From: Plasmodiophora brassicae
Lineage: Eukaryota; Endomyxa: Phytomyxea; Phytomyxea; Plasmodiophorida
Length of the DNA stretch: 64,000 nucleotides
Assembly (NCBI GenBank): GCA_036867785.1
Contig: CP145412.1
Coordinates: 248,001 to 312,000, forward strand
Reading direction: 5' to 3'
The position numbers were made by a program, and so were the translations under genes. This document shows positions 51,978-64,000 of this stretch, in pieces. Every line of letters starts with the position of its first letter. Position 1 is the stretch's first letter. The notes below the pieces were generated by a model. It searched no databases. It worked only from the letters and a program-made list of their open reading frames with translations, and was not told the origin of the DNA.

Positions 51978-52118
51978 CAAGCGAATGCGCGACGGGCGTT
52001 GACTGCAGATGTGCCAAGCGAATGCGCGACGGGCGTTGACTGCAGATGTGTCAGGTGAAGATGCGACGGGCGTTGACTGCAGATGTGTCAAGCGAATGCG
52101 TGACGGGCGTTGACTGCA
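51978..52118. repeat. 37-bp tandem repeat, about 3.8 copies
   Basis: The unit begins CAAGCGAATGCGCGACGGGC and ends in GCAGATGTG. Copies start at 51978, 52015, 52052 and 52089, exactly 37 bp apart; the last is cut after 30 bp. Copy 3 has the most changes. It lies between the Sec10 stop and the uL24m start. Confidence 0.95.
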
Positions 52119-52178
52119 CGGCCAAGTCCGTGACAGCGCGCGCGTCGTGCGGCCCAGTTTGGTTGGGGGTCGATCGCC

Positions 52179-52837
52179 ATGGCGTCGAAGCCGATCAACT
52201 TCCCCGCGCTGATCCGCCGTGTGACACGGGCGGCGCGATGCCGACTGCCAGAGCCGCTGAAACGGTGGAAGATCCTGCGCGGGGACAACGTACTGGTGAT
52301 CTCCGGCCGCGACAAGGTACCACATTGGCACCGGCCGTCGACGCGTCCGCTGACTCGGGCTGTCGTAGGGAAAGACGGGGACAGTCCTGGAGGTATATCC
52401 CAGCGTATGGGTATGAACGCCGAATTCTCATACAGCCTCAGGTGCTACGGGACAAACATCAAGTCGTCGTTGAAGGTCATACCCGTTACCGCCGGGCGAG
52501 CGTCCTAGTGCTAACTGTGGCCGCCGCGTTAGGGCTGAACAAGAACAAGCGGTTCATCCCTCGAACGGATCAGAGCAAGGGTCGCATCATCGATGTCGAA
52601 TCGCCGTTGCATGTGTCGAACGTGCAGCTGATCGACCCGGTGTCGGGTAAAGGTACCCGTGTCAACTGGGTCAAACAGGAGACGGGCGTGTTCGAGCGCG
52701 TCACCGCCAATTCACAATCGGTCATACCGCGCCCCGCCATCCTGGCGCAACGTCGCAAACCGAAACCTGAACCGACGTCGAAGTGCACCGCACCGGAAGT
52801 CGCCCTGCTGGTCACGTACGTGCCGCCACTTGTCTAA
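52179..52837 (+). CDS. MRPL24: Mitochondrial ribosomal protein uL24m
   Basis: ATG at 52179 (MASKPINFPALIRRVTRAAR). Exon 1 ends WKILRGDNVLVISGRDK, the start of the KOW motif. It splices to GKTGTVLEVYP, then (second intron) to a short exon with VLRDKHQVVVEG, and then (third intron) to LNKNKRFIPRTDQSKGRIID with VESPLHVSNVQLIDPVSGKG. The last block is the uL24 signature. It then carries a basic tail with NSQSVIPRPAILAQRRKPKP, typical of the mitochondrial form. Introns are about 30-60 bp; the second is the least sure. The N-terminus is basic and can serve as a mitochondrial presequence. Encoded protein is part of the large mitoribosomal subunit at the exit-tunnel side. Confidence 0.85.
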
Positions 52838-53032
52838 CCTTCACTGTCGACAGATAAACTTAAGTTGTCTACACGTTTCCCTGGACGATGCAGCGGCTCC
52901 TGCGCTAGCGGGGTCGGTGTCGGTGTCTGTGTGCGTGTGTATTGACGGGACGTAGATTGTGGCGACATCAGTCGGGAACCCGGATCGGCCGTTCACGTGT
53001 GATAGCGGCCGAGACCAAGGTCACTTGTGTAA

Positions 53033-54515
<1,483 letters not shown>

Positions 54516-54846
54516 AATTTCTCGCGGGCGCGTTTACCCACTGAGCATACAAGCGGGTCCACCAAGGCGACTGAGTCGACGTTAGTCGTAAGAGTAGCTG
54601 CGTCTCTCAGTGTATCAGGAGCAGATCAGCCTGGAGCCCGCTCGATGCCCTGCGGAATGGTCTGCGATGCGGTTCGTACCGGCGGCCTGCGCCGCAATCA
54701 ATCATCCGAAGGAGAGAACATGCAAAAAACCATCGCAATGTTTCCATCGCGTTTTTTGGAGGACAATGCCGATTCTGCGTTTCGAATCGAGAGAGGCCCT
54801 GATGGCCTGCCACGATGCCTGAGCGTGGGCAGAGCGACTGCTGGCG
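54516..54846. other. Intergenic, nothing recognised
   Basis: About 330 bp; no homology-bearing frame. It holds the promoter of the LRR/coiled-coil gene. Confidence 0.5.
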
Positions 54847-57735
54847 ATGCGTCCGCGCGACGAGGATGGGGACGATGGTGACGCACAGCCTGGCGGCGGC
54901 GTCTGCTACATGACGCCGACGTTGTTGATGAGGGCGTGCGGGCCGCGGCAGACGCTGGCAACGGCCACGCATATCGACCTCCACCTGCGGAGCGGGCGCC
55001 CTCATCGCGACGCGATCAAGGTCGGTCCCGGGTTTGTTCGGTATGCGGACCAGCGCCGGTTGACGTCCTCGAAAGCGAATAGAGAAGCTCGATCTTGTGC
55101 CCAGGTGCCGGGAACTGAATCTCAGTTACAACGCCATCGCGCGCATCGAAAACCTGTCCGCCGTGCGTCAGCTTCGCGTCCTGAACTTGGCCGAGAACAA
55201 GATCGGCGTTATCGAAGGCCTGGAGGCACTGGCGCACCTCGAGGTTCTCGACCTGACTGGCAACCACATCGAGGCGATCCCGGCGCAGGCCCTGTCGAAG
55301 CACAACCCCGGGCTCGTGGAACTTCGTCTGGCGCGAAACAAGATTCGGCTTGTTCGTCCCCGTCGGTTGGCTGCGGCGTCCTCCCGTTGATGCTGATGCT
55401 TCGTCTGGTGGCAGTTGCGCGATCTGGTGGGCCTGAGCGACTTGAAGAACCTGGCCAAGCTGGACATTCATGGCAACCCCTGTGCATTGCTGCCGCACGC
55501 GAGGCTGTTCGCCATTTACGCTGTCTCGAGCCTCGACGTTCTTGACGGGGACGCCGTCCTCGTGTCCGATCGGCAGCAGGCGCGACAGCAGTTCGACAGG
55601 ACAGCAGTTGAGGAGCTTCGCGACGAACTTCAAGCTGTGTGCTCTGAACGCGACCGTATGTTCGTGCCGTTCGGCGACCGATGCGTGCTGTGAACGGTTT
55701 CCGCAGATGCGCTGGGGGAGTTCGAGAAGGCGAAATCGGAACTGGAGGCTGATCATCGCATGATGACCGATCTACGGGATCGCCTGGCGGAGCTCGCCAA
55801 GCGAAACGAGTCCCTGTCAGCGCAGCTGAACGATGCCCGCGCCGTTATTGAATTGAACACGGGACAGTTCGCTCGCAGCCAGCTGACGATTGCCGAGTTG
55901 GAACAACAGGTCCGTTGATTGTGGTACGCCTGTTCGGGAGGTTGTGCGATCTGACGGAATGAACAGATTGTCGACCTGAAGGTGTCGCAGCAGTCAAACA
56001 CAAAGGCAGACGACGAGTTGCTCCAGAAACTCGAAGCTGAGAAGGCTGCGCGGGCACAGCTGGAAATTGAAATGAACCATCAAATGAAAGTGAGGCAGCG
56101 AGACACTCCCATTGCCCAACCAACTGTAACGGTGTCTTCACAGGTGGCTCGTGGCCTACTGGACTCTAAGGCCCAACGCCTCCGCGTCGAAGAAAGTCTC
56201 CACGAATCTCGCATTGCGGAAGTGCAACAAGATGTTGACGACTGGCAGTGCGCGGCGTCTGAATGCCTGGCACTGTGCGAATCATTCGTATCAGACAACC
56301 TAACGCTAGACGCTGCGATCATCGACGTTGCTGCCGCATTCGAACGTCAGGTCCATGCATTAGTCGACGAAGCGGAGAAGATGAATCGAAAGCTTGCCTG
56401 TTTCCGGTTTGAAGAACAGTGCGATGATGGAGCCAGGTCGGTATCCCGGCGATCATGGCGCGTACCTGTGACCTGACGTTTGCATAGCGTGCATTTCCTC
56501 GAGGACCATTCGAAACAGCTTGCGCAAGCTGAAATACGCCTGCGACGGGTCATCCTTGCCAATTCCCGTTTACGAAGCGCGCTGTCCAGTACGCGCTCGC
56601 AGAACGAGCAGGATCGCGCTGTGCTTCAAGATCGCATCGACCACCTCGAGCGTCGCACTGCGGATCTTCAACGCCTGTCAAATGTGGGGCGACCATGTGA
56701 CGTTGATGACATCTGGATTGTGACAGCCCATGATTGTAGGTGCAGGCTGAAATTGTGGAGCTTGAGCATTACCGCGACCGTCTTTCAGCGGACGTGACCA
56801 ACCTCCAGTCCATCCGGAAAGAGCGCAGCTCGCCGCTGGTTCAGAAGCACTCGCTCACTGACGAAATTCGTGTAATAAGCTGTTTGTCATCTGCTTCTTC
56901 GCGTTGAGCTTAGTCTGTGCTTCCCAGGGTCTGGAGGACCGATTGAAGCCGTCACGCCAGGACATACCTGGTACATCTAGCAACGGCCTCGTCGACGTCT
57001 ATGGAAGCAGGGAGCGGGGGCTACTGGCCAGGATTGCCGCCTTGCAAGAAGAAGTGTCACAGCGCGGGGTCGAGCTCGACCAGCTCCGGCGTGCATTATC
57101 GGACAAGCCGAGGCTGAAGCAACTCGGTGGGCTCTGCCTATACGTGTTGATACGCGTACGCGGTGGACGTTGCTGACCCCTCTCTGCAGAGCATCAAGTT
57201 GCCGACGACTTGGCGAAGGTCCAAAAGCAGCGCCAGGATGAATTGGAGGTCAAGCTGCTTCGCCAGCAGATTGAAGATCGTGACTGCCAGGTAATCTCGC
57301 GACGACGGCATTCATGGCCGACTTCCTGTTCTGACGACGCCGACGTTCGTTGTTGTGCGTCAGATTCGATATCTGATCGAACGACTTCGGAACAGCTCGC
57401 CGGCCGCACCTTCGATTTCGGTCTGCCCGTTGCCCATGCCCGACCGTCTGGAGAACGCCCTCGATCACCACCCCACGCCTCTCGAGCTGATCTCCGCCCA
57501 GCTCGACGAAGCGCTGTCCAAGTTCGACTGTAGCGATGTTGTTCCGAATCGCAGTGCGTCTCCGCACAGGATTCGCGCCGTCATGACAACGACGACAGCA
57601 TCGCCCTCGACGCGGAAACCTGTGGAATCGGCGCCGGTCCAGGCCGCCGCGTATGACAGCAAGGTCCGGTTCAACCGCGTCCTGGAACGGCTCCGGGAGG
57701 AGAGTCGGATAGAGCCGAGCAAACGACGAGCGTGA
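54847..57735 (+). CDS. LRR and coiled-coil protein (LRRCC1/CEP97-like)
   Basis: A gene with about ten exons and short introns. I start at ATG 54847. An SDS22-type LRR block comes first: CRELNLSYNAIARIENLSAV, LRVLNLAENKIGVIEGLEAL, LEVLDLTGNHIEAIP, ELRLARNKIR, and the LRR cap LAKLDIHGNPCALLPHARLF then AIYAVSSLDVLDG. A long coiled coil follows across several exons, for example KSELEADHRMMTDLRDRLAE, EELLQKLEAEKAARAQLEIE (approximate start), EQDRAVLQDRIDHLERRTAD and RGLLARIAALQEEVSQRGVE. The last exon is Ser/Pro-rich with KVRFNRVLERLREESRIEP. The layout matches centrosomal or ciliary LRR/coiled-coil proteins such as LRRCC1 and CEP97, which fits a flagellated cell. The exact orthology is open. Confidence 0.7.
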
Positions 57736-57772
57736 TGTCAATATATATGTACCGGACGGTGTAACGTGGGTT

Positions 57773-59092
57773 CTATTTCACATTGTCAGGCGTCTCGCAG
57801 GACAACAGGAAGTCAGCGATGTCGCGGTAGTATTGCGCGCCGCCAGCCACGTAGGTGTCGTTATGCCCACCACTGTACCCCCGGAATACCCGCGTCTCGC
57901 TAGTCGCCAGATTAAACAGCCGCTTCATGTGGTCTGGCCGGGGGCTAAGCGCCTCGGACCGGGTTAGCGTACACGGAAACGTACCTGGGGGCACCAATTC
58001 GTCCTGGAGCCCTGTGCGTCTCCGTCAATATTGTGACACAGCTCGACGTCTAGGACGCAATCCCACTGACCGCTAAGAAACAAGAGCGGCGTCCTGACCT
58101 GGGTGACGCAGTACTCGTTATTCCAATGACTACGCGATGCGGTAGATCAGCAACAGCGGCAACACGCGATACAGACGCTGGAATGTACTTCGAGAGGAAG
58201 AACGCCAGGAAGATGCGCAATCGATCCGCAAACGGGACCCCCAGTTGCAATCCCAGTACAATCGCCATTTCATCGATGGTCGTGAACGTGTTTTCGACGA
58301 TCGTCCCCCGTATCTAAACGACAGCGATCTGTAACCCTCGAGGCAGAGTGCAGCAGTCCGTCGATCCCCACCAAAGAAGGGTTCTGGGTTGTCAGGCGAA
58401 GGGCAACAGCACCGCCGAGGGACCGGCCAAACAAGAATATTCGATCGGGGTCGATCTGGTCGTTCTGAGATGCCAGCCACAGCAACACAGCCTCGGCATC
58501 GAGCTGGAGGCCTTTCTCATTAGGCGTTCCTGGGCCAGTGTCAGCAAATACCGTTGCACCAACGTACGTGGAAGGAACCTTCGCTGTTCCCATAGCCGCG
58601 ATAGTCGACGAGAAGAACGTTGACATGCAGACGGCGGTACAGTTCGTAGGCGTTCGGCAGCCGGTATCCAATATCTGGGAACCGGCCCCCCGTTTGATCA
58701 GTGCACGAACCGACAGCATTGCAATTGCCCGTACTGCCAGCGTTTCCATGGAAGAAGACGATCGTCGAGCAGGTCGTCGCGTCGTCCTGCACGATGAGCC
58801 ACGAATGCAGAAGCACGTTATCGACCGTAGCAATCCAGTTCTCCGTGAACGGCAGGCTCCATTCGTGCGGCGACTTGAAATCTGTCGGGCGAACGCGTGG
58901 TCAACCTGGCGTCATGACGCACGGCTCCCCCCTACGCGTGTCGTTGTGCGCGATCTGCCGAGGCCCACGATGCTCCGGGAAGTACAGCAGGCGGTCCTGG
59001 TAGTACCAGACGGCCGCCAGCGTCAGCACCAGCAGGCCGGTCGACACCCGTATCCCGAACCCGATCGCCTCGACAATCAGCTCGAGCAACAT
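57773..59092 (-). CDS. ABHD13/BEM46-type alpha/beta hydrolase
   Basis: Multi-exon minus-strand gene from ATG 59092. An N-terminal anchor (GIRVSTGLLVLTLAAVWYY) is followed by QDRLLYFPEH, a BEM46 hallmark. Then come LLHSWLIVQDDATTCSTIVF with FHGNAGS, VNVLLVDYRGYGNSEG, FLFGRSLGGAVALRL with the nucleophile serine in G-R-S-L-G, VENTFTTIDEMA, and TPLLFLSGQWDCVL. The last exon gives DELVPPGTF (catalytic Asp region) and FRGYSGGHNDTYV with the catalytic histidine. The full Ser-Asp-His triad is present. Family members are ER or plasma-membrane linked serine hydrolases of uncertain substrate, with roles in polarity in yeast. Introns are inferred near 58.88, 58.72, 58.55, 58.33, 58.13 and 58.0 kb. Confidence 0.82.
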
Positions 59093-59412
59093 GCCTCTGG
59101 CCGACGCGCTGCAGAAACGGACGCCACCGTCGGGCGCGGCCGCCCAACGCCCGCCCGTTTCTGCAGCGCCGCCATGTTCACTCTGCGCGGTGCTTTACCA
59201 AAATGCGGTCGGCCGCGTTACGACTGTCAGATGATGACGACGGTGCGACTGCTCACTGCAGTCGCAGTGCAGCTCTGGCTGGGCGGAAAGTTGTCGTTCC
59301 GTCTCGCACAAAGCCGAAAAAACGTGCGTCGTTTGGGCGGAAAAAGTGTGCCGCATATTTTCACAGTGGACGACGACACTGGTCTGAACGGGTTAATGCC
59401 CAGGTGACGGCG
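59093..59412. other. Divergent intergenic region
   Basis: About 320 bp between the hydrolase and the EFR3-like gene; both promoters must lie here. No gene seen. Confidence 0.5.
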
Positions 59413-62400
59413 ATGCGCGTGCTGCGGAAGTGCTGCGGGTGCGCGTGCTCGACGACGTCGGGCCGCCCGCAGTACAAGAAGCACGTGCTGGGCGTGTTCC
59501 CGAAGAACGTCGAGCAGGCGGAGCTGAACAGCGCGGCGGTGGCGCCCCAGAACCTGTCGTCGCTCGTCCACTATGCGCTGTCCTACCCGGAGCAGCTCGC
59601 GTCGATCGGCCGGTACATGCACAAGCTCATCGAACGCGACCTGAAGCTCGGCCACCTGGCCAAAGTCAAGGTGGGCGGCGACCTTGCCGCGTCGCAGCGG
59701 TCCCGGGTTTTGAACGACGATGTTAGGTCGCGGTGATGGCGATGAACTCGCTGGTCGAGATGTGCCATACGCAGCTGGCGCAGTACGACGAATGGATCAT
59801 CCGATCCGCTCTACTGCTGTTCGAGCACGACCGCATGGAGCTCCGCGTGCTCGCCTGCGAATGCTTCCGTAAGGTCGTGCACTTCCAGGACGAATGGTCG
59901 GATTACAAGAAGCTGGACCGGTTCTTCCCGCACCTGGTCGCCATGTGCGTCTACGAGAGCGACAACCCCAAGTTGCAGTGCACGGTCCGGGTCGCTGGCC
60001 TGGAATCCATGTCCAAGATGATCCTGTTCACGGACGCGCAGAACACGCTGGACCACCTGTCGGTGATCACCCCGCCGATCCTGATGAACGTTCGCGCCGA
60101 CGGCGGCAACACTGTCACCGACCCGGGTTCGCACGTGGCCGTCCTGAAATCGAAAGGGTCCCGGAAGGGACCCGCTGCTCAGCTGAGCGACGACGATGCC
60201 GATGCGCCTTATCAGCTTGCAATGACGTGCCTGCAGAACGTCGGGACGCTGGCTAATCTGAACACGATCGACCCGATCCTGTTGCCGATCTTCGCGTATC
60301 TCGACGAACGCGCGTGGAAGCCGCCCGAGTTCGCGCTGGCCTGCATCAAGACGGTGGCCGACAACAGCACCAGTGACCACGGGTACGGGTTCGCGTACCT
60401 GATGCTGAAGCACCTGGACTCGATAGCAATGCAGGCGGCGGTCGCGTCCAAGAGCGCCAACGCGCCGCCCGGCGATGACAAAGGGCAGTCGCATCGCAAA
60501 CGGCAGATTCAGACACGCATTGTTCAGGTCACGGCCGAGCTCGTGCTGACAATGCGACTGGACATTGGCCCATGGCAAGGCCTCATGAACTTCCTGCTGC
60601 AACGTCTCGAACAGGTCCCCCTTCGCCACAGGGTTGTTCGCCAGCGGCTGCCTGACGTTACCGCTGCTGTGTACAGGCGTCCGGCGACGAACTTCTGGTC
60701 CACCTGCAGGACGCCCTGATCAGCTGCGTTTGCGCCTACTGCATCCGGCTGCCGTCCGCGTTCGACTACATCGACCTGCTGAGTACGATCTTCGACCAGC
60801 TGCTGACCCAGCCCATATCCAGCAATGCCGACGCCGAGGGGCAGCACGTGTCGCGCAAGGCGCCTGACGGGACCGCCGCGAAGACGGACCTCTTCCTGAA
60901 ATGCGCGCTGTCGGCCGCCGAACTTCGCAAGCTGTCCACGCCCGACTGTGTCGTGTCCGACCGCCTGATTTCCTCCATGCTTTCGGTACGGTGGCGGCCG
61001 GTCCCGGGGGACCTCCATGCGTGTTCTGACAGAACGGTCGCAGCTGTGTGCACCGTTCCAGGATTTGCGCCTCGGCGACCGATTCGTCGAGATCCACAAG
61101 ATCCTGCAGAACCTGTCGATTCCGTTTCAGCCCCCGTCGGTTGCTCCGGGTGCGCCCCGGCCGGCCACGCGGGCGTTCGGCGAGCCTGCCGACACCAGCG
61201 TCGTCGCAGCGCAGAAGCTGACCTCCTTCCTGCGACGCGTGGTCATGGGCGGTGCTCAGGAGGACGTCTCCACCTGGGTCTGCTGCCGCAAACCGTTGTT
61301 GCTCCCCCGGGGATCCCTGACTTCGTCGTGATCCGTCAGGTTCACGATCGGTTCATCAGTGAGAGGCACCACAACAGGATCTACTTCTCCGTCCACCATC
61401 ACCTCGTCTCCGTCGGATCGCAACCTGGTACCTGCTGCACCGAGCGTTCGCGTTGCACTGTTCGCTGACGCCCCGCCCCATGGCAGCCCACTTCGAATCG
61501 TATTTCCGGTCGCTCGTCGTCCTGCTTCGCGCGCAGCCGCACCAGTCGATTCTGGCGACGTTCCCGATGGTGTTCGCCTGGCTGGACCAGTTCCGCATCG
61601 ACTCGGCGTCTGGCGACCGCGTGAAAGCGGCCCGCGTCTACATGCTCGTCGCCGCCTACCTGGTCACCGTCTCGCGCGTCTGCATTGTCCTCGATGCACG
61701 TCGAGCGGCGTCTGAACTCGACGAGACCGCCACACCTTTGCTGAGCGAGCGAGCACAGACCGCTAGCCGGGGCCTGTCCTGGAACGCAGAGGTCGGTCTG
61801 GTTGCCGTCGCCGAGCCCGTCGATGGGACCTCAGCGTCTGGCCCATCTGCGATTCCGCCTATTGACAAGCAAGCCGTCCTGCGAGCCGTCTGTCGTGTAC
61901 CGTTTCCTGGACTGGACGTGCAGAAGGCTCGGGAGGTCCTCTCCGCGCCGTTCGATGTGTCGTCAACCCAACTGGATAGCCCACATCGGCCATCGGTGTC
62001 GCTGTCGCCCGGTGTCATCCTCGAGCACTCCGTCTCGGTCGATTCGCAAGACGACGGCGATTCGGACACGGGCGCTGGACCCGTCGTCGAGGAGCGACGC
62101 GCGAGCGTTAAGGCCCAGCGCCCGTCGCACCTCGCCGCATCGACCGATGACGTCCAGCTCATTGTCGATGGCGAATCCATGGAATCGGATGCCGACACGT
62201 CGGGGTTGAGGTCGCAGCGCGACGACAGCCTGGGCACCCTGCCGATCGCCGAGAGCTTCGAGGTAAACGGGTGGTGGTGGTGCTGCCACTGTGTGCCCGT
62301 TGTAGCCGCTGACCGTCGTCGTGTAGAACCACGCGGACCGATACCAACGCCAGTACCGGAAGCGGATCGCGTCCCTTCAGTCGATCAACAATGACGTGGT

Positions 62401-62881
62401 CACGTCGCTGGACCCCCTGTTGCAGAACGAGAACGCGGCCGTGAACGTGCTGACGAACCTGGCCAGGCAGGACGGCAAGTCGCAACGCTGGGGTGACCGT
62501 GCGCTGGTGTCGCCCCTGAGCGTTGTTCCCGATCACGTGCCGCTGTCGAACCGTTCCGTGTCGTCGACGCCGCCTGCGCTGACTCGCAAGACGTCAGCAC
62601 GATCGTCGGTGTTCTCGTTGCCGGACAACCCGCAGCCGATGCTGGACGCTCAGCAGATGCTGTCAGACTTGGATGACGACACCGGGCGCCCCCCGGTGCC
62701 CCCTGCGCAGGCCTCATCAACGACCAGACTGACCGTTGCCGACGCGGACGACGTCCCGCCTAGGCTGGCACCCGTTTGGAATCGCTCGTCGACACCTGCG
62801 GCCGCTCCGGGCACCACCGAGCCGCCGCCCAACCCGGTGGTCTCGATCCGGATCCCGACCCGTCCAGCTAACGACGACTAA
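59413..62881 (+). CDS. EFR3: EFR3-like plasma-membrane scaffold
   Basis: ATG at 59413 gives MRVLRKCCGCACSTTSGRPQ; the cysteine cluster is the palmitoylation site that anchors EFR3. Then YKKHVLGVFPKNVEQAELNS, LVHYALSYPEQLASIGRYM, and, after a 56-bp intron, VAVMAMNSLVEMC with RKVVHFQDEWSDYKKLDRFF and PHLVAMCVYES. The HEAT-like solenoid goes on through ELVLTMRLDIGPWQGLMNFL, spliced to ASGDELLVHLQDALISCVCA, and later FESYFRSLVVLLRAQPHQSI and VKAARVYMLVAAYLVTVSRV. The C-terminal third is acidic and Ser-rich without a fold, ending NDD. EFR3 recruits the TTC7/FAM126/PI4KIII-alpha complex to make PI4P at the plasma membrane. Introns lie near 59.69, 60.64, 61.0, 61.3, 61.43, 62.26 and others. The total, about 1000 aa, is in the family's range. 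Confidence 0.82.
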
Positions 62882-63142
62882 TGTATGGCAGGGGCCCACA
62901 TTCGAATCCGTATCGGCCGCCCATTCGTACAGCACAGACCTGGCATCGGCTGCCAGCAGTAGAACACAGGCGTGCCTGGTAGTTGGAGTCTATCCGTTGC
63001 GGATCGTGGTCACGCCTGTACCCACACAGACGGAAACACCATCGTCATCCTACCGCGTTCGCCATGCGCCGATCTGCCTCCTGCAGCAAGTACCACTACA
63101 TTGCCGGAAATATACCATCGGGAGGACCAGAGGCGCGAAAGT

Positions 63143-63523
63143 TCAATTGTGCAGGCATCTCCACCCGGCATTTACTACGAGATGATGACCTGTTCCTCCG
63201 TCACAATACGTAGAGGGCGCAGCCACGCGCCGTCTCAGTCTGATGAATGATGATGACGACGGGCACCGCACTGGTGCGACGCCCCTGTCATATTCTGGCA
63301 GAGTACACAGGAGCAATGCCCTTGTGGCAATTTGGCGCGGCAACTTCGTCCAGTATTGCAGCCTCAGCGTCGCCTTTGCATCGTCACGGCGATTGAGGGC
63401 GCCGTAGAGGACTGCGACCGTTCCGATTATCGGCGCGCATCCCCACAATGGGTACCACAGCCGTTCAGAACATCTTGGATCGCACATCCTCATCCAGTCG
63501 CCATCACCCCGCCATTCCAACAA
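63143..63523 (-). CDS. Possible HIG1-domain protein
   Basis: A minus-strand frame. A segment reads SERLWYPLWGCAPIIGTVAV then LYGALNRRDDAKATLRLQYW and PRQIATRALLLC. It fits the HIG1 layout: P..p.G..a.....lyG....r.gd......m..R...Q..t..al. HIG1 proteins are small inner-membrane factors of respiratory complexes. The second helix is weaker than usual and the conserved MRARV.aQG part is altered (LQYWTKLPRQIA). A GT-AG intron at about 63279-63314 may remove the poorly matching tail. The start is probably an ATG near 63490. This is a tentative call. Confidence 0.35.
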   Translation of the reverse strand: MLEWRGDGDWMRMCDPRCSERLWYPLWGCAPIIGTVAVLYGALNRRDDAKATLRLQYWTKLPRQIATRALLLCTLPEYDRGVAPVRCPSSSSFIRLRRRVAAPSTYCDGGTGHHLVVNAGWRCLHN

Positions 63524-64000
63524 TCATGTTCTTCGTCATCATCGGCATGCAAGACGTATGGCAGCAACGGGCCACCGTCAGTCCGCGACGGACTCCGTGG
63601 GGTCGCACAACGGACTCTCCGGCCGTGGGGCCCGTGGTGCCTGCGGTTCCTGACGCTGGATCGAGTCACGAACGACGATGAAAAAGTAATCACAGAAACA
63701 ACCTGGACAATTGGTCAGCGAATGCTCACCACGGTCGGTATACAAAGACGAAAGCTGTACCTGCGTGGGAGCCGCGTCTACATCAATTTCTGCTGTCGTC
63801 GACTGCAACGACGGGACGGCCTGTAGGCACAACTTATTGAGTACCGGAAACGTCATCTTTCCTGCCTCTTGACCTGCTGAATCGGTGCTAGAGGACTATT
63901 GAGGACAGGATTTTCAGGTTGGCGAGACAACGAAAGGCCGGGGACAGGTGATTGGACACGCTAAGTTATTCAATAAGCAACCCGCACGACAATATTGCCG
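63524..64000. other. Right edge, nothing firm
   Basis: A minus-strand frame of 92 aa (63578-63856) shows no recognisable domain and may be chance or a 5' exon of a gene continuing toward 63.1 kb. The rest is AT-richer. Confidence 0.4.

Noticed and set aside
51978-52118. CRISPR array
   Set aside because: The 37-bp units are directly tandem without unique spacers and the genome is eukaryotic.

Overview
This is a gene-dense eukaryotic nuclear segment from what looks like a zoosporic, parasitic protist. The evidence is short GT-AG introns (about 45-70 bp, often with a TGAC-like branch site near the acceptor), GC-rich codon third positions, short intergenic gaps, an axonemal dynein assembly gene (so a motile cilium), and many genes with N-terminal signal peptides: kinases, a chitin-binding protein, a zinc-finger protein and repeat proteins. 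A plasmodiophorid (Rhizaria, Phytomyxea; for example a Plasmodiophora relative) fits best, but this is inferred from gene content and architecture. No rRNA, tRNA or CRISPR was seen.

Layout. 0-13 kb: the 3' end of an OGFOD1/Tpa1 dioxygenase, DNAI7 (CASC1/IC97), an STK19 homologue on the minus strand (rebuilt from five exons), a GT34 glycosyltransferase, an Nramp metal transporter, a decayed ABCA transporter fragment, a GT4-type glycosyltransferase, an AIM24-like protein and a SAP30-like corepressor subunit. 13-15.6 kb: a poorly coding stretch with an 88-bp loop-less palindrome. 15.6-24 kb: an accessory, secretome-like block holding a secreted kinase-like protein, an unknown two-exon gene, an NT-C2-like protein, two tandem secreted paralogues of unknown family and a secreted multi-finger C2H2/C2HC protein. 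24.5-43 kb: mostly housekeeping and signalling genes: TBC1D13-like RabGAP, MFS transporter, two unknown membrane proteins, a CLASP-like microtubule protein, animal-type fused ATP-citrate lyase, a protein joining three Myb/SANT repeats to TPRs, and an RGS protein.

42.4-49.3 kb: a second secretome block with two intron-matched secreted kinases that both read DFS instead of DFG, a probable secreted protein, a hevein-type (CBM18) protein with a GPI-like tail, and an eIF2-alpha-kinase-like secreted kinase. 49.5-64 kb: exocyst Sec10, a 37-bp minisatellite, mitochondrial ribosomal protein uL24m, a pepsin-type protease, an LRR/coiled-coil protein, an ABHD13/BEM46 hydrolase, an EFR3-like membrane scaffold and a possible HIG1-type protein.

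Together the housekeeping genes cover trafficking (Sec10, TBC, EFR3), cytosolic acetyl-CoA supply (ACLY), cilium and microtubules (DNAI7, CLASP, LRR/coiled-coil) and mitochondria (uL24m, AIM24-like, HIG1-like). They are interspersed with candidate host-interaction genes. Exon limits given here come from reading splice sites and reading frames by eye and are not supported by transcripts.
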